From: Rubrivivax sp. | Lineage (GTDB): Bacteria > Pseudomonadota > Gammaproteobacteria > Burkholderiales > Burkholderiaceae_C | Direction: 5' to 3' | Assembly: GCA_022842595.1 (NCBI GenBank) | Contig: JALHPF010000019.1 | Location: 1 to 64,000 of the forward strand | Length of the DNA stretch: 64,000 nt | Shown here: in pieces, positions 36,461 through 46,292 of the stretch | Layout: each line of letters starts with the position of its first letter | How positions within the stretch are numbered: the stretch's first letter is position 1 | Position numbers and translations under genes: made by a program | The notes under the pieces: model-generated | Seen by the model: the letters and a program-made list of their open reading frames with translations, nothing else | Databases searched by the model: none | Told to the model about the DNA's origin: nothing

Positions 36461-38386
36461 ATGGAGTTGCTCGACGAGTTGCCCTGTGGTGTGCTGGTCA
36501 CCGATGCCAGTGGCCGGATCCACCATGCCAATGCCGAAATGTTGGCATTGACAGGGCGCACCCTGGCGGCGTGCATGGCGGCCCCGATGGAGACGCTGTT
36601 CCCACCTGCCGGCCGCATCTTCCTGCAGACCCATGTCTGGCCCAGCGTCCTGCGCGACGGGCGCGTGGCCGAGATTCAGCTGCCCTTGCTCGGCGCCCGG
36701 GGCGACCGTATTCCGGTGCTGCTGAATTGCCGCCAAGGGCAGTTCGATGGGGCGCCAGCGTATTTCTGGACGTTGTTCCCGGCCCGGCAGCGCGAGCAGT
36801 TCGAGGCGGCCCTGCTGACAGCACGCAGGAGCGCGGAAGAGTCGCTGCAGCGGCTGGCACAGAGTGAACGTTTCACGCGCTCGGTCACCGACGCGATTCC
36901 GGGTCTCGTCGCATTCTGGGATCAAGACCTGAGGTGTCGCTTCGCCAACAAGGGCTACCTGGATGTCTTCGAGCTTGTCCCCGGCACGCTGCTCGGCAGC
37001 CACGCGCGCGAAGCCCTGGGCGACGACCTCTACACCTTCAGCGAGCCGTACATCCTGAAGGCCCTGGCGGGGCAGGAGCAGAGCTTCGAGCGCGCCGTGG
37101 CCAAGCCCGATGGCGAATGCAGCCAGACCCTGGTCAAGTACGTGCCGCAGGTGCAGAACGGCCAGGTCATCGGTTTCCTGTCGATGGTCAGCGACATCAC
37201 TTCGCTGAAGCAGGTCGAAGCGGCGCTGCGTGTCGAGATGGCCGAACGCGAGTTCGCCCATCAGGAATTCCGTCGCAGCAGCGCAGCGCTCGAAGAGGCG
37301 CAGCGGCTGGGGCGCATCGGCAGCTGGTCCTGGCAGATCGAGGAAGACGTCGTCACCTGGTCGACCGAACTCTTCAACATCCTCGGCTGTGACCCGTCGA
37401 AAGGTACGCCCAACTTCGCCGAACAGGCGAGCCTGTATCGGCCGGCATGTTTCGGGCGACTGCGGGAACAGGTGGCGCGCGCGCTGAATACCGGCGAGCC
37501 TTATGCCCTGGAGCTGGCGTATGTGCGGCCGGACGGTGCCGAAGGCTGGGTCGAGGCGCGCGGCGAATGTGTGCGCGATGCCCTGGGCCAGACCATCGGG
37601 CTTCAAGGCACCGTCCAGGACATCACCAGCCGCCACCTGATCGAGCAACGGCTGGCGGCGCAGTCCAGCGAGCTCCAGCGGTCGAACGCCGACCTCGAAC
37701 GTTTCGCCTATGTCGCTTCTCACGATCTGCAGGAACCCCTGCGCATGGTGTGTTCCTACGGCCAATTGCTGCAGCGGCGCTTCCTGGCGGACCTGCAGCC
37801 CGAAGCGCAGGAATTCGTGGCCTACATGGTGGACGGCGGCCAGCGTGCGCAGGCGCTGATTCGCGACCTGCTGGCCCTGGCACGGCTGGACAGCCAGGCC
37901 CAGCCCTGGGCGCCGGTGGACCTGCAGGCGCTGCTGGCCGACACCCTGCGCCCCATGCGCCTGCTGATCCAGGACAGCGGTGCCCAGGTGACCAGCGACC
38001 CCTTGCCCACCGTCGTGGGTGACGCCCGGCAACTCGGCCAGCTGCTGGCCAACCTGCTGGGCAACGCGATCAAGTTCCGGGCAGAAACGGCGCCACACGT
38101 GCACATCGCCGCCGAGCGTGAAGCCTCGGGCTGGCGCATCAGCGTGAAGGACAACGGCATCGGCATCGAAAGCCGCTACTTCGAGCGCGTCTTCCAGATG
38201 TTCCAGCGTCTGCACCTGCGCGACGTCTACGAAGGCACCGGCATCGGCCTGGCGATCTGCAAGCGCGTGGTGGAACGCCATGGTGGGCAGATCGGGGTTT
38301 CGTCCGTGCGCGGCCAGGGCTCGACCTTTTTCTTCTTCCTGCCCGATCGCGCCGCGCCGCGGGCCCACCCCGCCCCGGCCTCGTGA
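36461..38386 (+). CDS. Triple-PAS histidine kinase downstream of the RsbQ-like gene
   Basis: The protein has 641 residues and no membrane helix. There are three PAS regions (about 1-110, 135-255 and 283-400), the second without a clear cofactor motif. HisKA follows with acceptor H421 (ASHDLQEPLRMV) and HATPase_c (NLLGNAIKF, DNGIGIE, EGTGIGLAICKRVVE). This phytochrome-type catalytic core is nearly the same as in the following gene, so the two arose by duplication. Possible starts are TTG 36452 and ATG 36461, and neither has a good ribosome site. It is probably the output partner of the RsbQ-like hydrolase. Confidence 0.9.
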   Translation: MELLDELPCGVLVTDASGRIHHANAEMLALTGRTLAACMAAPMETLFPPAGRIFLQTHVWPSVLRDGRVAEIQLPLLGARGDRIPVLLNCRQGQFDGAPAYFWTLFPARQREQFEAALLTARRSAEESLQRLAQSERFTRSVTDAIPGLVAFWDQDLRCRFANKGYLDVFELVPGTLLGSHAREALGDDLYTFSEPYILKALAGQEQSFERAVAKPDGECSQTLVKYVPQVQNGQVIGFLSMVSDITSLKQVEAALRVEMAEREFAHQEFRRSSAALEEAQRLGRIGSWSWQIEEDVVTWSTELFNILGCDPSKGTPNFAEQASLYRPACFGRLREQVARALNTGEPYALELAYVRPDGAEGWVEARGECVRDALGQTIGLQGTVQDITSRHLIEQRLAAQSSELQRSNADLERFAYVASHDLQEPLRMVCSYGQLLQRRFLADLQPEAQEFVAYMVDGGQRAQALIRDLLALARLDSQAQPWAPVDLQALLADTLRPMRLLIQDSGAQVTSDPLPTVVGDARQLGQLLANLLGNAIKFRAETAPHVHIAAEREASGWRISVKDNGIGIESRYFERVFQMFQRLHLRDVYEGTGIGLAICKRVVERHGGQIGVSSVRGQGSTFFFFLPDRAAPRAHPAPAS

Positions 38387-38421
38387 GGGCGTCAGACCCC
38401 AGGAAAGACCGGAACAACACG

Positions 38422-40818
38422 ATGGACCTGGCAACCCCGCTGCCGCCTGACGAAGCCGACCGGCTGCGCGCCCTTCACGAACTCGAAGTGCTCGACACCC
38501 CGCCGGAAGAAGAGTTCGATGCCCTCGTGAAGGCTGCGGCCCTGGTGTGTGGTGTCCCGATCTCGCTGGTCAGCCTCGTCGACGCCGAGAGGCAATGGTT
38601 CAAGGCCAACGTCGGGCTGCCGGGTGTTTCGCAGACCGCACGTGACGTGGCGTTCTGCGCCCACGCCATCCTGCAAGAGGGCATCTTCGAGGTCCCCGAT
38701 GCAACGCAAGACGTGCGCTTCGCCGGCAACCCGCTCGTGCAGTCGAACCCCGACATCCGCTTCTACGCCGGCGCGCCGCTGAAGACCGAAGATGGCGCCC
38801 GCATCGGTACGCTGTGCGTGATCGACCGCCAGCCCCGGGCCCTGACTTCGGGCCAGCGGGAAACCCTCGGCCATCTGGCCACTGCGGCGTCGGCGGCGCT
38901 GCAATCGCGACGCCGGGCGCGCCGGTACCGGCAGAGCGAGGCCCGCTTCCGGGCACTGAGCGAAGCGTCGCCGCTTGGCGTGTTTGCCACCGATGCCGAT
39001 GGCGGCTGCACGTACACCAACGCGCGCTGGCAGGCCATCTACGGGCTGACGCTTGCGCAGAGCCTGGGCCAGGGCTGGAGCCGGACGCTGCACCCCGACG
39101 ACAAGCAAGCCGTGTTCGCGGAATGGCAGCGCACGGCCGTACTCGGTCAGGACTTCGACATGTCGTTCCGGGTGCGCCGCGACGACGGCAGCACCGCCGA
39201 AGTGCGTTGCATCGCCCGCCCGGTGCTTGCCGACGACGGCCGGCCGCAAGGCCATGTCGGTTCGGTCGAGGACCTGAGCGAAAAGCGGCAGGTGCAGCGG
39301 GCGCTGGTGGCCGAACGCAACCGCCTCGCGGCGGTCAGCGACGGCACCGGCGCCGGCGTCTGGGAATGGAACGTGTGCACCGGCGAAGTCAGGGTCAATG
39401 CACGCTGGGCCGAGACGGTGGGCTGGACGCTGGCAGAGCTGGGCGAACTGACGAACCAGTTTCGCGTCGAGCTGGCCCACCCGGATGAACTGGAGGCCAC
39501 GCGCGCCTTGCTGCGTGAACACTTTGGCGGGCGCAGTGAAGCCTATGTGGCCGAGGTCCGCCTGCGCCACCGGCAGGGCCACTGGGTCTGGGTGCAGGAC
39601 CGCGGACGCCTGATCACGCGCACCGCCGACGGCAAACCGGAATGGATGTTCGGCACCCACATCGACATCAGCCAGCGCAAGCACCAGGAAACCGAGCTCA
39701 GGCACCAGCAGGAACTGCTGGACCGCACCGGCCGGCTGGCGCGGGTGGGCGGCTGGGAACTGGATGTCGCCACCAGCGAATTGCGCTGGTCCGATGAGGC
39801 CAGTCGCATCCATGGCCAGGCCCCGGGTTTTCGACCTCAGGTTGCAGCAGCGATCGACTTCTACGCGCCCGAAGCCAGGCCGGTGATCGCTGCTGCCGTC
39901 GAACGGGCCATGGCCGAAGGCATACCCTGGGACCTGGAACTGCCGCTGCTGCGCGCCGACGGTCGGCGCATCTGGGTGCATACGGTGGGCGAGGTGGAAT
40001 TCCAGGAAGACCGGCCGGCGCGCATCTTCGGCGCCATCCAGGACATCTCCGACCGGCACGCGCTCGACCAGGTGCTGGCCAGCAAGACGGCCGAGCTCAA
40101 GCGCTCGAATCAGGAACTGGAGCGCCTGGCCTACATCACCTCGCACGACCTGCAGGAGCCTTTGCGCATGGTCACCTCGTACGGCCAGCTGCTGACGCGG
40201 CGGCATCGCGCCGACCTGAAGCCCGAAGCCCAGGAGTTCGTGGCCTACATGGTGGAAGGCGGCCAGCGTGCGCAGAGCCTGATCCGCGACCTGCTGAGCC
40301 TGGCGCGGCTGGACAGCCGCGCCGAGATCTGGGCGCCGGTGAGCCTGGAGGCCGTGCTGCAGGACTGCCTGCGGCCGCTCGCCCTGCGGATCCGGGAAAC
40401 CGGCGCCCAGCTCACGCACGACCCGCTGCCCACTGTCGTGGGCGACGTGCGGCAGCTGGGCCAGTTGATGACCAACCTGCTGGGCAATGCGCTGAAGTTC
40501 CGGGGCGAGGAAGCGGTACGGGTTCACGTCGCCGCCGCCCGCGAGGGCACCGGCTGGCGCATCAGCGTGCGCGACAATGGCATCGGCATCGAGCCCTGCT
40601 TCTTCGATCGGATCTTCGAGATGTTCCAGCGTCTGCACCTGCGCACCGCCTACGAAGGCACGGGCATCGGCCTGGCGATCTGCAAGAAGGTGGTCGAGCG
40701 CCATGGCGGCCACATCGGCGTCACCTCGGCGCCCGGACAGGGTTCGTGTTTCTTCTTCACATTGCCCGACCATGCGCAGCCTGCACGGGCGCTGGCGGCC
40801 AACCCCCAGGCTGACTGA
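38422..40818 (+). CDS. GAF plus multi-PAS histidine kinase
   Basis: The protein has 798 residues. GAF (about 12-165, starting LPPDEADRLRALHELEVLDT), then three PAS/PAC units (about 175-300, 305-425, 430-550), HisKA with H575 (TSHDLQEPLRMV) and HATPase_c (LLGNALKF, DNGIGIE, EGTGIGLAICKKVVE). It is a paralog of the upstream kinase in its last 240 residues. GTG 38383 overlaps the previous stop (GTGA) and would add 13 residues; ATG 38422 was preferred because it matches the usual GAF start. Confidence 0.9.
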   Translation: MDLATPLPPDEADRLRALHELEVLDTPPEEEFDALVKAAALVCGVPISLVSLVDAERQWFKANVGLPGVSQTARDVAFCAHAILQEGIFEVPDATQDVRFAGNPLVQSNPDIRFYAGAPLKTEDGARIGTLCVIDRQPRALTSGQRETLGHLATAASAALQSRRRARRYRQSEARFRALSEASPLGVFATDADGGCTYTNARWQAIYGLTLAQSLGQGWSRTLHPDDKQAVFAEWQRTAVLGQDFDMSFRVRRDDGSTAEVRCIARPVLADDGRPQGHVGSVEDLSEKRQVQRALVAERNRLAAVSDGTGAGVWEWNVCTGEVRVNARWAETVGWTLAELGELTNQFRVELAHPDELEATRALLREHFGGRSEAYVAEVRLRHRQGHWVWVQDRGRLITRTADGKPEWMFGTHIDISQRKHQETELRHQQELLDRTGRLARVGGWELDVATSELRWSDEASRIHGQAPGFRPQVAAAIDFYAPEARPVIAAAVERAMAEGIPWDLELPLLRADGRRIWVHTVGEVEFQEDRPARIFGAIQDISDRHALDQVLASKTAELKRSNQELERLAYITSHDLQEPLRMVTSYGQLLTRRHRADLKPEAQEFVAYMVEGGQRAQSLIRDLLSLARLDSRAEIWAPVSLEAVLQDCLRPLALRIRETGAQLTHDPLPTVVGDVRQLGQLMTNLLGNALKFRGEEAVRVHVAAAREGTGWRISVRDNGIGIEPCFFDRIFEMFQRLHLRTAYEGTGIGLAICKKVVERHGGHIGVTSAPGQGSCFFFTLPDHAQPARALAANPQAD

Positions 40819-40820
40819 GC

Positions 40821-41249
40821 ATGGAAATCCTTCTGGTCGAGGACAACGCCGCCGATGTGCGGCTGGTCAGGGAAGCCCTTGCGGAAGGCCAGGTGCACGC
40901 CGATCTGCACTGGGCCGCATCGGGTGAGGATGCGCTGCGTTACCTGCGCGGTTCGGACGGCAAACCTGGGGGCCACGCGGCGCCGGACCTCGTCCTGCTC
41001 GACCTGAACCTGCCCGGGCTCAATGGCCAGGAAGTGCTGGCGGCGATCAAGAGCGACCCGGCCCTGTTGCGCATACCGGTGGTGGTGCTCACCTCGTCGG
41101 CCAACCCTTCCGACGTCCAGGCCGCCTACGGCCACCATGCCAATGCCTACCTGGTCAAGCCGCAGGACTACGAGGAGTTCCTGGCACTGGTGGGCAGCAT
41201 CCGCAGCCATTGGCTGACTTCAGTCCTGTTGCCGAGCCGGATGGCATGA
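40821..41249 (+). CDS. Single-domain response regulator (Rcp1-like)
   Basis: The protein has 142 residues, receiver only. Features are LLVEDNAADVRLVREAL, the acceptor Asp in LVLLDLNLPGLNG, and Thr-Ser and Lys in VVVLTSSANP and YLVKPQDYEEF. The long LRGSDGK segment is typical of Rcp1-type regulators of phytochrome-like kinases, which fits the DLQEP-type kinases just upstream. It starts 2 bp after the kinase stop and its TGA overlaps the next ATG. Confidence 0.94.
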   Translation: MEILLVEDNAADVRLVREALAEGQVHADLHWAASGEDALRYLRGSDGKPGGHAAPDLVLLDLNLPGLNGQEVLAAIKSDPALLRIPVVVLTSSANPSDVQAAYGHHANAYLVKPQDYEEFLALVGSIRSHWLTSVLLPSRMA

Positions 41250-42148
41250 CCCAGCCGCCCTACATCCTGCTCGTCGAGGACAACCCCGGCGACGCGCGCC
41301 TGACGCGAGCGCTGCTCGAGGAATCGGCGGTTGGCGCCGAGCCGGTGCTGCGCTGGGTGCAGACGGTCGAAGCGGCCGTCGAGGTGCTCGAAAACGAGTC
41401 CGGCTGCGATGCCGTGCTGCTCGATCTGGGGCTGCCCGATGGCCAGGGCCTGGCCACGCTGCACGCCATCAGGCCTCACGCCGTACAGTGCCCGATCGTG
41501 GTCCTGACGGGTGACGACGATGAACAGCTGGGCCTGGCTGCGGTCGTCGAAGGCGCGCAGGACTTCCTGGTCAAAGGCAGCTTCGACGCCCGGCTGCTGC
41601 GTCGCTGCCTGGGCTTTGCGGCACACCGCAAGCGCGCCGAGCGCGCCCTCCTGCAGCGCGCGCTGCACGACGAACTGACGGGCCTGCCGAAAAGGGCCCT
41701 GCTGCTCGACCGACTTCAGGAGTCGCTGAAACGCTCGCAGCGTGGACACCACCAGGGTGCGCTGCTGTTCATCGATCTCGACCATTTCAAGAGCATCAAC
41801 GACACCCAGGGCCATGCTGCAGGCGACATCGTGCTGTGCACCGTTGCCGAGCGCCTGACACGCTGCATCCGCGACAGCGACACGGCAGCGCGCCTGGGAG
41901 GCGACGAATTTGCGGTGCTGCTGCCGCACGTGTTGGCAGCAGATTCCGCGCTGGCCGTGGGGCACAAGATCATGGCGGCGCTGGCGCAGCCACTGGAGCT
42001 CAACGGCCAGATGGTCGCCATTTCTGCGAGCATCGGCGTGAGCTACTTCGACGATGCCAGGCTTTCCGCCCTGCAGGTGGTGGAACGCGCCGACCAGGCG
42101 ATGTACGCCGCGAAGGCAGCCGGCCGCGCCGAGGTCAGGCTGCTGTAG
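41246..42148 (+). CDS. Receiver-GGDEF diguanylate cyclase
   Basis: The protein has 300 residues. An N-terminal receiver (LLVEDNPGDARLTRALL, acceptor Asp in AVLLDLGLPDG) is followed by a GGDEF domain with intact GGDEF at 218-222 and an inhibitory I-site RDSD five residues before it. It should make cyclic di-GMP under phosphorylation control and with product feedback. It is the last gene of the RsbQ/kinase block and gives that pathway a second-messenger output, suited to biofilm or surface control. Confidence 0.94.
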   Translation: MTQPPYILLVEDNPGDARLTRALLEESAVGAEPVLRWVQTVEAAVEVLENESGCDAVLLDLGLPDGQGLATLHAIRPHAVQCPIVVLTGDDDEQLGLAAVVEGAQDFLVKGSFDARLLRRCLGFAAHRKRAERALLQRALHDELTGLPKRALLLDRLQESLKRSQRGHHQGALLFIDLDHFKSINDTQGHAAGDIVLCTVAERLTRCIRDSDTAARLGGDEFAVLLPHVLAADSALAVGHKIMAALAQPLELNGQMVAISASIGVSYFDDARLSALQVVERADQAMYAAKAAGRAEVRLL

Positions 42149-42154
42149 GCGACG

Positions 42155-42808
42155 TCAGCGGAACAGTCCGAGCCGCTGCGCTTCGAGTGCTGCTTCTGCG
42201 CGTGAGCTCACGTTCAGCTTGCGGTAGATCTGCTTCACGTAGTCGGCAATGGTGTGGCGGCTCAGGCCCAGTTGAACGCCGATCTCGGGCAGGGTGTAGC
42301 CCTTGGCCACGCGCAGCAGCACTTCGCTCTCGCGGTCGGTGAGGTTGACGTTGGGCATGGCGTGCGAGTTGTTCGCATGCGGCTTGGCCTTGGCGCTGAA
42401 GTAGGCCATCACGCGGCGCGCGATGCTCGGGCTCAGCGGCGGTTCGCCCTGGCTGATGCGCTGCAGCTGCTCGGTGATGAGCTCACGCGCCTGCTCCTTC
42501 AGGATGTAGCCGAACGCGCCGGCCTGCAGGGCCGGGAACAGGTGTTCGTCGTCGTCGTGGATGCTGACCACCACGCTCTGGGCGTCGGGCTGCACTTCAC
42601 GAAGCTTGCTCACGACGTCGACGCCGCTGCCGTCGGGCAGGCCCAGGTCGATCAATGCCAGGTCGAACTTCACGGCCGAGACCAGTTCGATGGCGTCGCT
42701 GACGCGCGCGCTCTCGGACAGGTGCGCGCCCGGGAACACCTGCAGTACCAGCTTGCGCAACCAGACCCGGATCTCGGGCAGGTCTTCGAGCAGCAGAATT
42801 GTCTTCAT
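42155..42808 (-). CDS. LuxR/NarL-family response regulator
   Basis: The protein has 217 residues. The receiver has LLLEDLPEIRVWL and acceptor Asp in LALIDLGLPDGSG; the Lys lies in YILKEQARE. The LuxR helix-turn-helix is C-terminal (LTDRESEVLLRVAKGYTLPE, LSRHTIADYVKQIYRKL). It lies 51 bp downstream of a HisKA_3 kinase gene on the same strand, its likely partner, and converges on the GGDEF gene. Confidence 0.93.
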   Translation of the reverse strand: MKTILLLEDLPEIRVWLRKLVLQVFPGAHLSESARVSDAIELVSAVKFDLALIDLGLPDGSGVDVVSKLREVQPDAQSVVVSIHDDDEHLFPALQAGAFGYILKEQARELITEQLQRISQGEPPLSPSIARRVMAYFSAKAKPHANNSHAMPNVNLTDRESEVLLRVAKGYTLPEIGVQLGLSRHTIADYVKQIYRKLNVSSRAEAALEAQRLGLFR

Positions 42809-42859
42809 GCGGGGTTTCCCAATCGATCGGATGGCATCTTATCGGCGTGGCTCCATGAT

Positions 42860-44731
42860 TCAGTAGGCTTCGGTGGCACGGTCGAGCGGAACCGTGAGGC
42901 GTATCACGGTGCCATAGCCCGGACCGCTCTCGACCAGGCATTGCCCCTGCAGCTGCTTGGCGCGGTTCTTCATGCTGGCCAGCCCATGACCGCGGTCGAG
43001 CCGGCCTTCGGTTTCGGGGGCGATGCCGTCGCCGTTGTCCTGCACCACGAACAGCAGGTCGCCGTCGGTGATGCTGCATTTCATCGTGCACATCGTGGCA
43101 TTGCTGTGCTTGATGATGTTGCTGGTGGCCTCGCGCAGGATACGCGTGGTCTGCACGTAGGCGCGCGCCGAAAGGCGCTGCGGCAGGTCTTCGGGCGCGT
43201 CCCATTGACCTTCGATGCCGGCCTGGTTCAGGCGCGACACCACCTCGGCGCGCCAGTCGCCCAGGGCGTCGGCCAGGCGCACGGCCTTGCCGGTGAGGCC
43301 GCGCACCGACAGGCGCATCTCTTCGAGTGCCTCGCGCGCCAGCGTGCTGATGCGTTCGCTGTCGCTGGTGTGCACGATGGTCAGCAGCTTGGCCCCGAGG
43401 TCGTCGTGCAGGTCGGCGGCGATGCGCTTGCGCTCGCGCTCGGTCACCTGTTCCACGCGCAGTTCACTCAGCTGGCGATAGTTGTTCTCGATCTCGGCAG
43501 CGGCTTCGGCCACGCGCTGTTCCAGCAGCACCTTGTCCTGCTCGATGGTCTGCCGCGCCCGCCCTTGCTGCTGCACCAGGCGCAGGCCGACGATGACGAA
43601 GAGCACCGGTGCGATCAGGGCCGCGACATGCGCGGCCAGCGGGCGCGCCCCGGTGCGCTGGGCCACCATTTCGATGACGCCGGCCATGGCCATCGCCAGC
43701 AGCAGCGGGCCCATCAGCCAGAAGGAGCGGCGCGGCCTTTCGCGCCACAGGTACCAGGCCGAAGCCACCACCACTTCGGCCAGCAACACGGCATACCAGA
43801 CGGTGGCCACCTTGCGCAGGTGCTCGGGCCCGGCCATCAGCAGGCTCAGCGGCAGCAGCGCCGCCTGCACCGGCAGCGCCCGGTCGACCGCAGCCAGGCG
43901 CACACCGCCATAGCGCAGCAGGAACTGCACGCTCACCCAGGTGATGAAGCCCAGCATCGTGACCAGCAGGAACTCGGCCGTGGAATGCGACAGCGGCAGC
44001 GTGCGCAGCCACAGCCGCAGGTCCAGCAGCGCCCAGCCCACCGACAAGGCGCCGAAGTAGGCCAGGTGGCTTTCCTGGCGGTTGATGAAGCCCAGCACGA
44101 ACATGAAGCCGCCCATCAGCAGCAGCGTGGCACCCACCGCCTGCGGCGCCGTCACCTGCAGCGCGGTGCGCTGGGCGTGGCGAGCGGCCATCTCGCTTTG
44201 GGGTCCGATCACCAGTTCCGACAGCCCGCCCGCGCGCTGGCGCGAGCCCACTTCGGCCAGTCGGTGGCCGGCCACCTGGATGTCCAGCGTGCTGGCCTCG
44301 GCGCGCAGCAGCGCGCCGGGCAGGGTGATGATCTGCGGGTGGTTGCAGTTGTGGGTGAGCGGTGGCGTCATGCGCCCGCCGCTGGCCACTTCCTGGCCGT
44401 TCAGCAGCACGCGGTAGTTGCTGCAGACATGGTCGATGTACAACGCCAGCAGTTCACCGCCTTCCAGGTTGCCCGGTGGCGTGAATGTGATTCGGTACCA
44501 CAGCGAACCGGCGAAACCGTGGCGCGTGGCGGCCCACTCGTCGGGCAGGACCACCGGCCGGGCCTCGTTGCCCGCCGGGAAGGAAGCACCATCGCCCGGG
44601 GCCGCCAGGGCGGCGGTGATCGTGAGTGTCTGTGCCTGCACCCGGGCCGGCAAGCCTGCGACCAGGCACCAGGCCAGCAGCCAGCATGTCCGCAGACACA
44701 GCAGGAACATCGGTTTCGGGGTCGTCGGCAT
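42860..44731 (-). CDS. Membrane sensor histidine kinase with 7TM and N-terminal jelly-roll
   Basis: The protein has 623 residues. A signal sequence (about 8-28) is followed by a periplasmic beta-sandwich of about 150 residues, seven membrane helices (about 170-380), a coiled coil (about 385-430), and HisKA_3 with acceptor H442 ([12 protein letters not shown]) and HATPase_c ([23 protein letters not shown]). The layout is the 7TMR-DISM type, in which the periplasmic domain may bind carbohydrate. Two alternative upstream ATG codons exist (44755 and 44815). It pairs with the LuxR regulator at 42155. Confidence 0.9.
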   Translation of the reverse strand: MPTTPKPMFLLCLRTCWLLAWCLVAGLPARVQAQTLTITAALAAPGDGASFPAGNEARPVVLPDEWAATRHGFAGSLWYRITFTPPGNLEGGELLALYIDHVCSNYRVLLNGQEVASGGRMTPPLTHNCNHPQIITLPGALLRAEASTLDIQVAGHRLAEVGSRQRAGGLSELVIGPQSEMAARHAQRTALQVTAPQAVGATLLLMGGFMFVLGFINRQESHLAYFGALSVGWALLDLRLWLRTLPLSHSTAEFLLVTMLGFITWVSVQFLLRYGGVRLAAVDRALPVQAALLPLSLLMAGPEHLRKVATVWYAVLLAEVVVASAWYLWRERPRRSFWLMGPLLLAMAMAGVIEMVAQRTGARPLAAHVAALIAPVLFVIVGLRLVQQQGRARQTIEQDKVLLEQRVAEAAAEIENNYRQLSELRVEQVTERERKRIAADLHDDLGAKLLTIVHTSDSERISTLAREALEEMRLSVRGLTGKAVRLADALGDWRAEVVSRLNQAGIEGQWDAPEDLPQRLSARAYVQTTRILREATSNIIKHSNATMCTMKCSITDGDLLFVVQDNGDGIAPETEGRLDRGHGLASMKNRAKQLQGQCLVESGPGYGTVIRLTVPLDRATEAY

Positions 44732-44835
44732 GCAGCCGCCGATTCTGCCCGCCATGGGGCCGCGCCGCCGGCGCTGCCTGCTGCCAGAATGCAGGCCCCG
44801 TGCGCAATTGCCCACGCCAGTGCCCCGAGCCGCCA

Positions 44836-45822
44836 GTGATCAGACGCCACGAACTCGAACCCGCTGACAACCGCCGCCTGGCCCACCTGTGCGGGCCGCT
44901 GGACGCGCACCTGCGCAGCATCGAGGCGGCCTTGCAGGTGACGCTGGCCCGGCGCGACGCCAGCTTTCGCATCGAGGGTGCGCGCGACGCCGTCGAGCGC
45001 ACCGCCACGCTGCTGGACACGCTGTATGAACGCGCACGTGCGCCCATCGGCGACCGCAGCCTGCAGCTGGCGTTGAAACAGGCCCTGCCCGGGCCTGAAC
45101 TGGCTGCCGTGGGCCACCGCAACGCTTCGGCGTCTGACGACGACGCCCCCGTTGTTCTGCACACCCGCCATGCCGACCTGGCGGGCCGCACCACCAACCA
45201 GACGCAGTACCTGCGCCAGATCCTGCGCCACGACATCACCTTCGGCATCGGCCCGGCCGGCACCGGCAAGACCTTCCTGGCGGTGGCCTGCGCCGTGGAC
45301 GCGCTGGAACGCCAGGGCGTGCAGCGCATCGTGCTCACGCGCCCGGCGGTGGAAGCCGGCGAACGCCTGGGCTTCCTGCCCGGCGACCTGGCGCAGAAGG
45401 TCGACCCCTACCTGCGCCCGCTCTACGACGCGCTGTACGACCTGATGGGCTTCGACCGCGTGACGAAGGCCTTCGAAAAGCAGCTGATCGAGATCGCTCC
45501 GCTGGCCTTCATGCGCGGGCGCACGCTGAACCATGCCTTCGTCATCCTCGACGAGGCGCAGAACACCACGCGCGAACAGATGAAGATGTTTCTCACGCGC
45601 ATCGGCTTCGGCAGCAAGTGCGTGGTCACCGGTGACACCAGCCAGATCGACCTGCCAGCCGGCTACCCGAGCGGCCTGGTCGACGCGCAGGACATCCTGC
45701 GGCGCGTCGACGGCATCGCCTTCACGCACTTCGGCGCGCAGGATGTCGTGCGCCACCCGCTCGTGGCGCGCATCGTCGACGCCTACGACCGTGCCCGGCC
45801 CGGGCCCGAGGCAGGCCGTTGA
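44836..45822 (+). CDS. ybeZ: PhoH-like ATPase YbeZ
   Basis: The protein has 328 residues. An N-terminal KH-like part ([19 protein letters not shown]) is followed by the PhoH NTPase with Walker A GPAGTGKT and Walker [13 protein letters not shown]. It acts with YbeY in rRNA maturation and ribosome quality control. The GTG at 44836 fits the family N terminus. The stop overlaps the ybeY start as TTGA. The usual downstream corC and lnt genes are missing here. Confidence 0.93.
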   Translation: MIRRHELEPADNRRLAHLCGPLDAHLRSIEAALQVTLARRDASFRIEGARDAVERTATLLDTLYERARAPIGDRSLQLALKQALPGPELAAVGHRNASASDDDAPVVLHTRHADLAGRTTNQTQYLRQILRHDITFGIGPAGTGKTFLAVACAVDALERQGVQRIVLTRPAVEAGERLGFLPGDLAQKVDPYLRPLYDALYDLMGFDRVTKAFEKQLIEIAPLAFMRGRTLNHAFVILDEAQNTTREQMKMFLTRIGFGSKCVVTGDTSQIDLPAGYPSGLVDAQDILRRVDGIAFTHFGAQDVVRHPLVARIVDAYDRARPGPEAGR

Positions 45823-46292
45823 GCAAGCTGCAGGCCCTGCAGCTGTCGCTGCAATTCGCCGACCCGCGCCACCGCGCGCTGCTGCCGCGCCACCGCGTGC
45901 AGCGCTGGGTGCGCGCGGCGCTGTCATCGCCGGGCGAGATCACCGTGCGCATCGTCGACGCCGAAGAAGCCCAGGCGCTGAACAGCAGCTACCGCGGCCG
46001 CGACTACGCCACCAACGTGCTCACTTTCGACTACACGCAAGCCCCGGTGGTGCAGGCCGACCTGGTGATCTGCGCACCCGTGGTCGAAGGCGAGGCCCGC
46101 GAACTGGGTCTGCCGCTCGAAGCGCACTACGCCCACCTGCTGGTCCACGGCACGCTGCACGCGCAGGGCTACGACCACGAAACCGGCGAGGCCGACGCCC
46201 AGGCCATGGAAAGCCTGGAAACGCAGATCATGCGCGGGCTGGGCTTCGCCGACCCCTACGCCCTGCCCACTGCCGCGCCAGCAGCAGGCTGA
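45819..46292 (+). CDS. ybeY: Endoribonuclease YbeY
   Basis: The protein has 157 residues. The metal-binding motif [11 protein letters not shown] (three His) is intact, and the N-terminal family core [20 protein letters not shown] is present. It processes the 16S rRNA 3' end. It uses a TTG start overlapping the ybeZ stop. The last 65 bp run antisense to the end of a PEP-CTERM gene. Confidence 0.95.
   Translation: MSKLQALQLSLQFADPRHRALLPRHRVQRWVRAALSSPGEITVRIVDAEEAQALNSSYRGRDYATNVLTFDYTQAPVVQADLVICAPVVEGEARELGLPLEAHYAHLLVHGTLHAQGYDHETGEADAQAMESLETQIMRGLGFADPYALPTAAPAAG

Noticed and set aside
42254..44839. An 861-codon plus-strand frame opposite the LuxR regulator and 7TM kinase
   Set aside because: It is His/Gln/Gly-rich shadow of two well-supported minus-strand genes.
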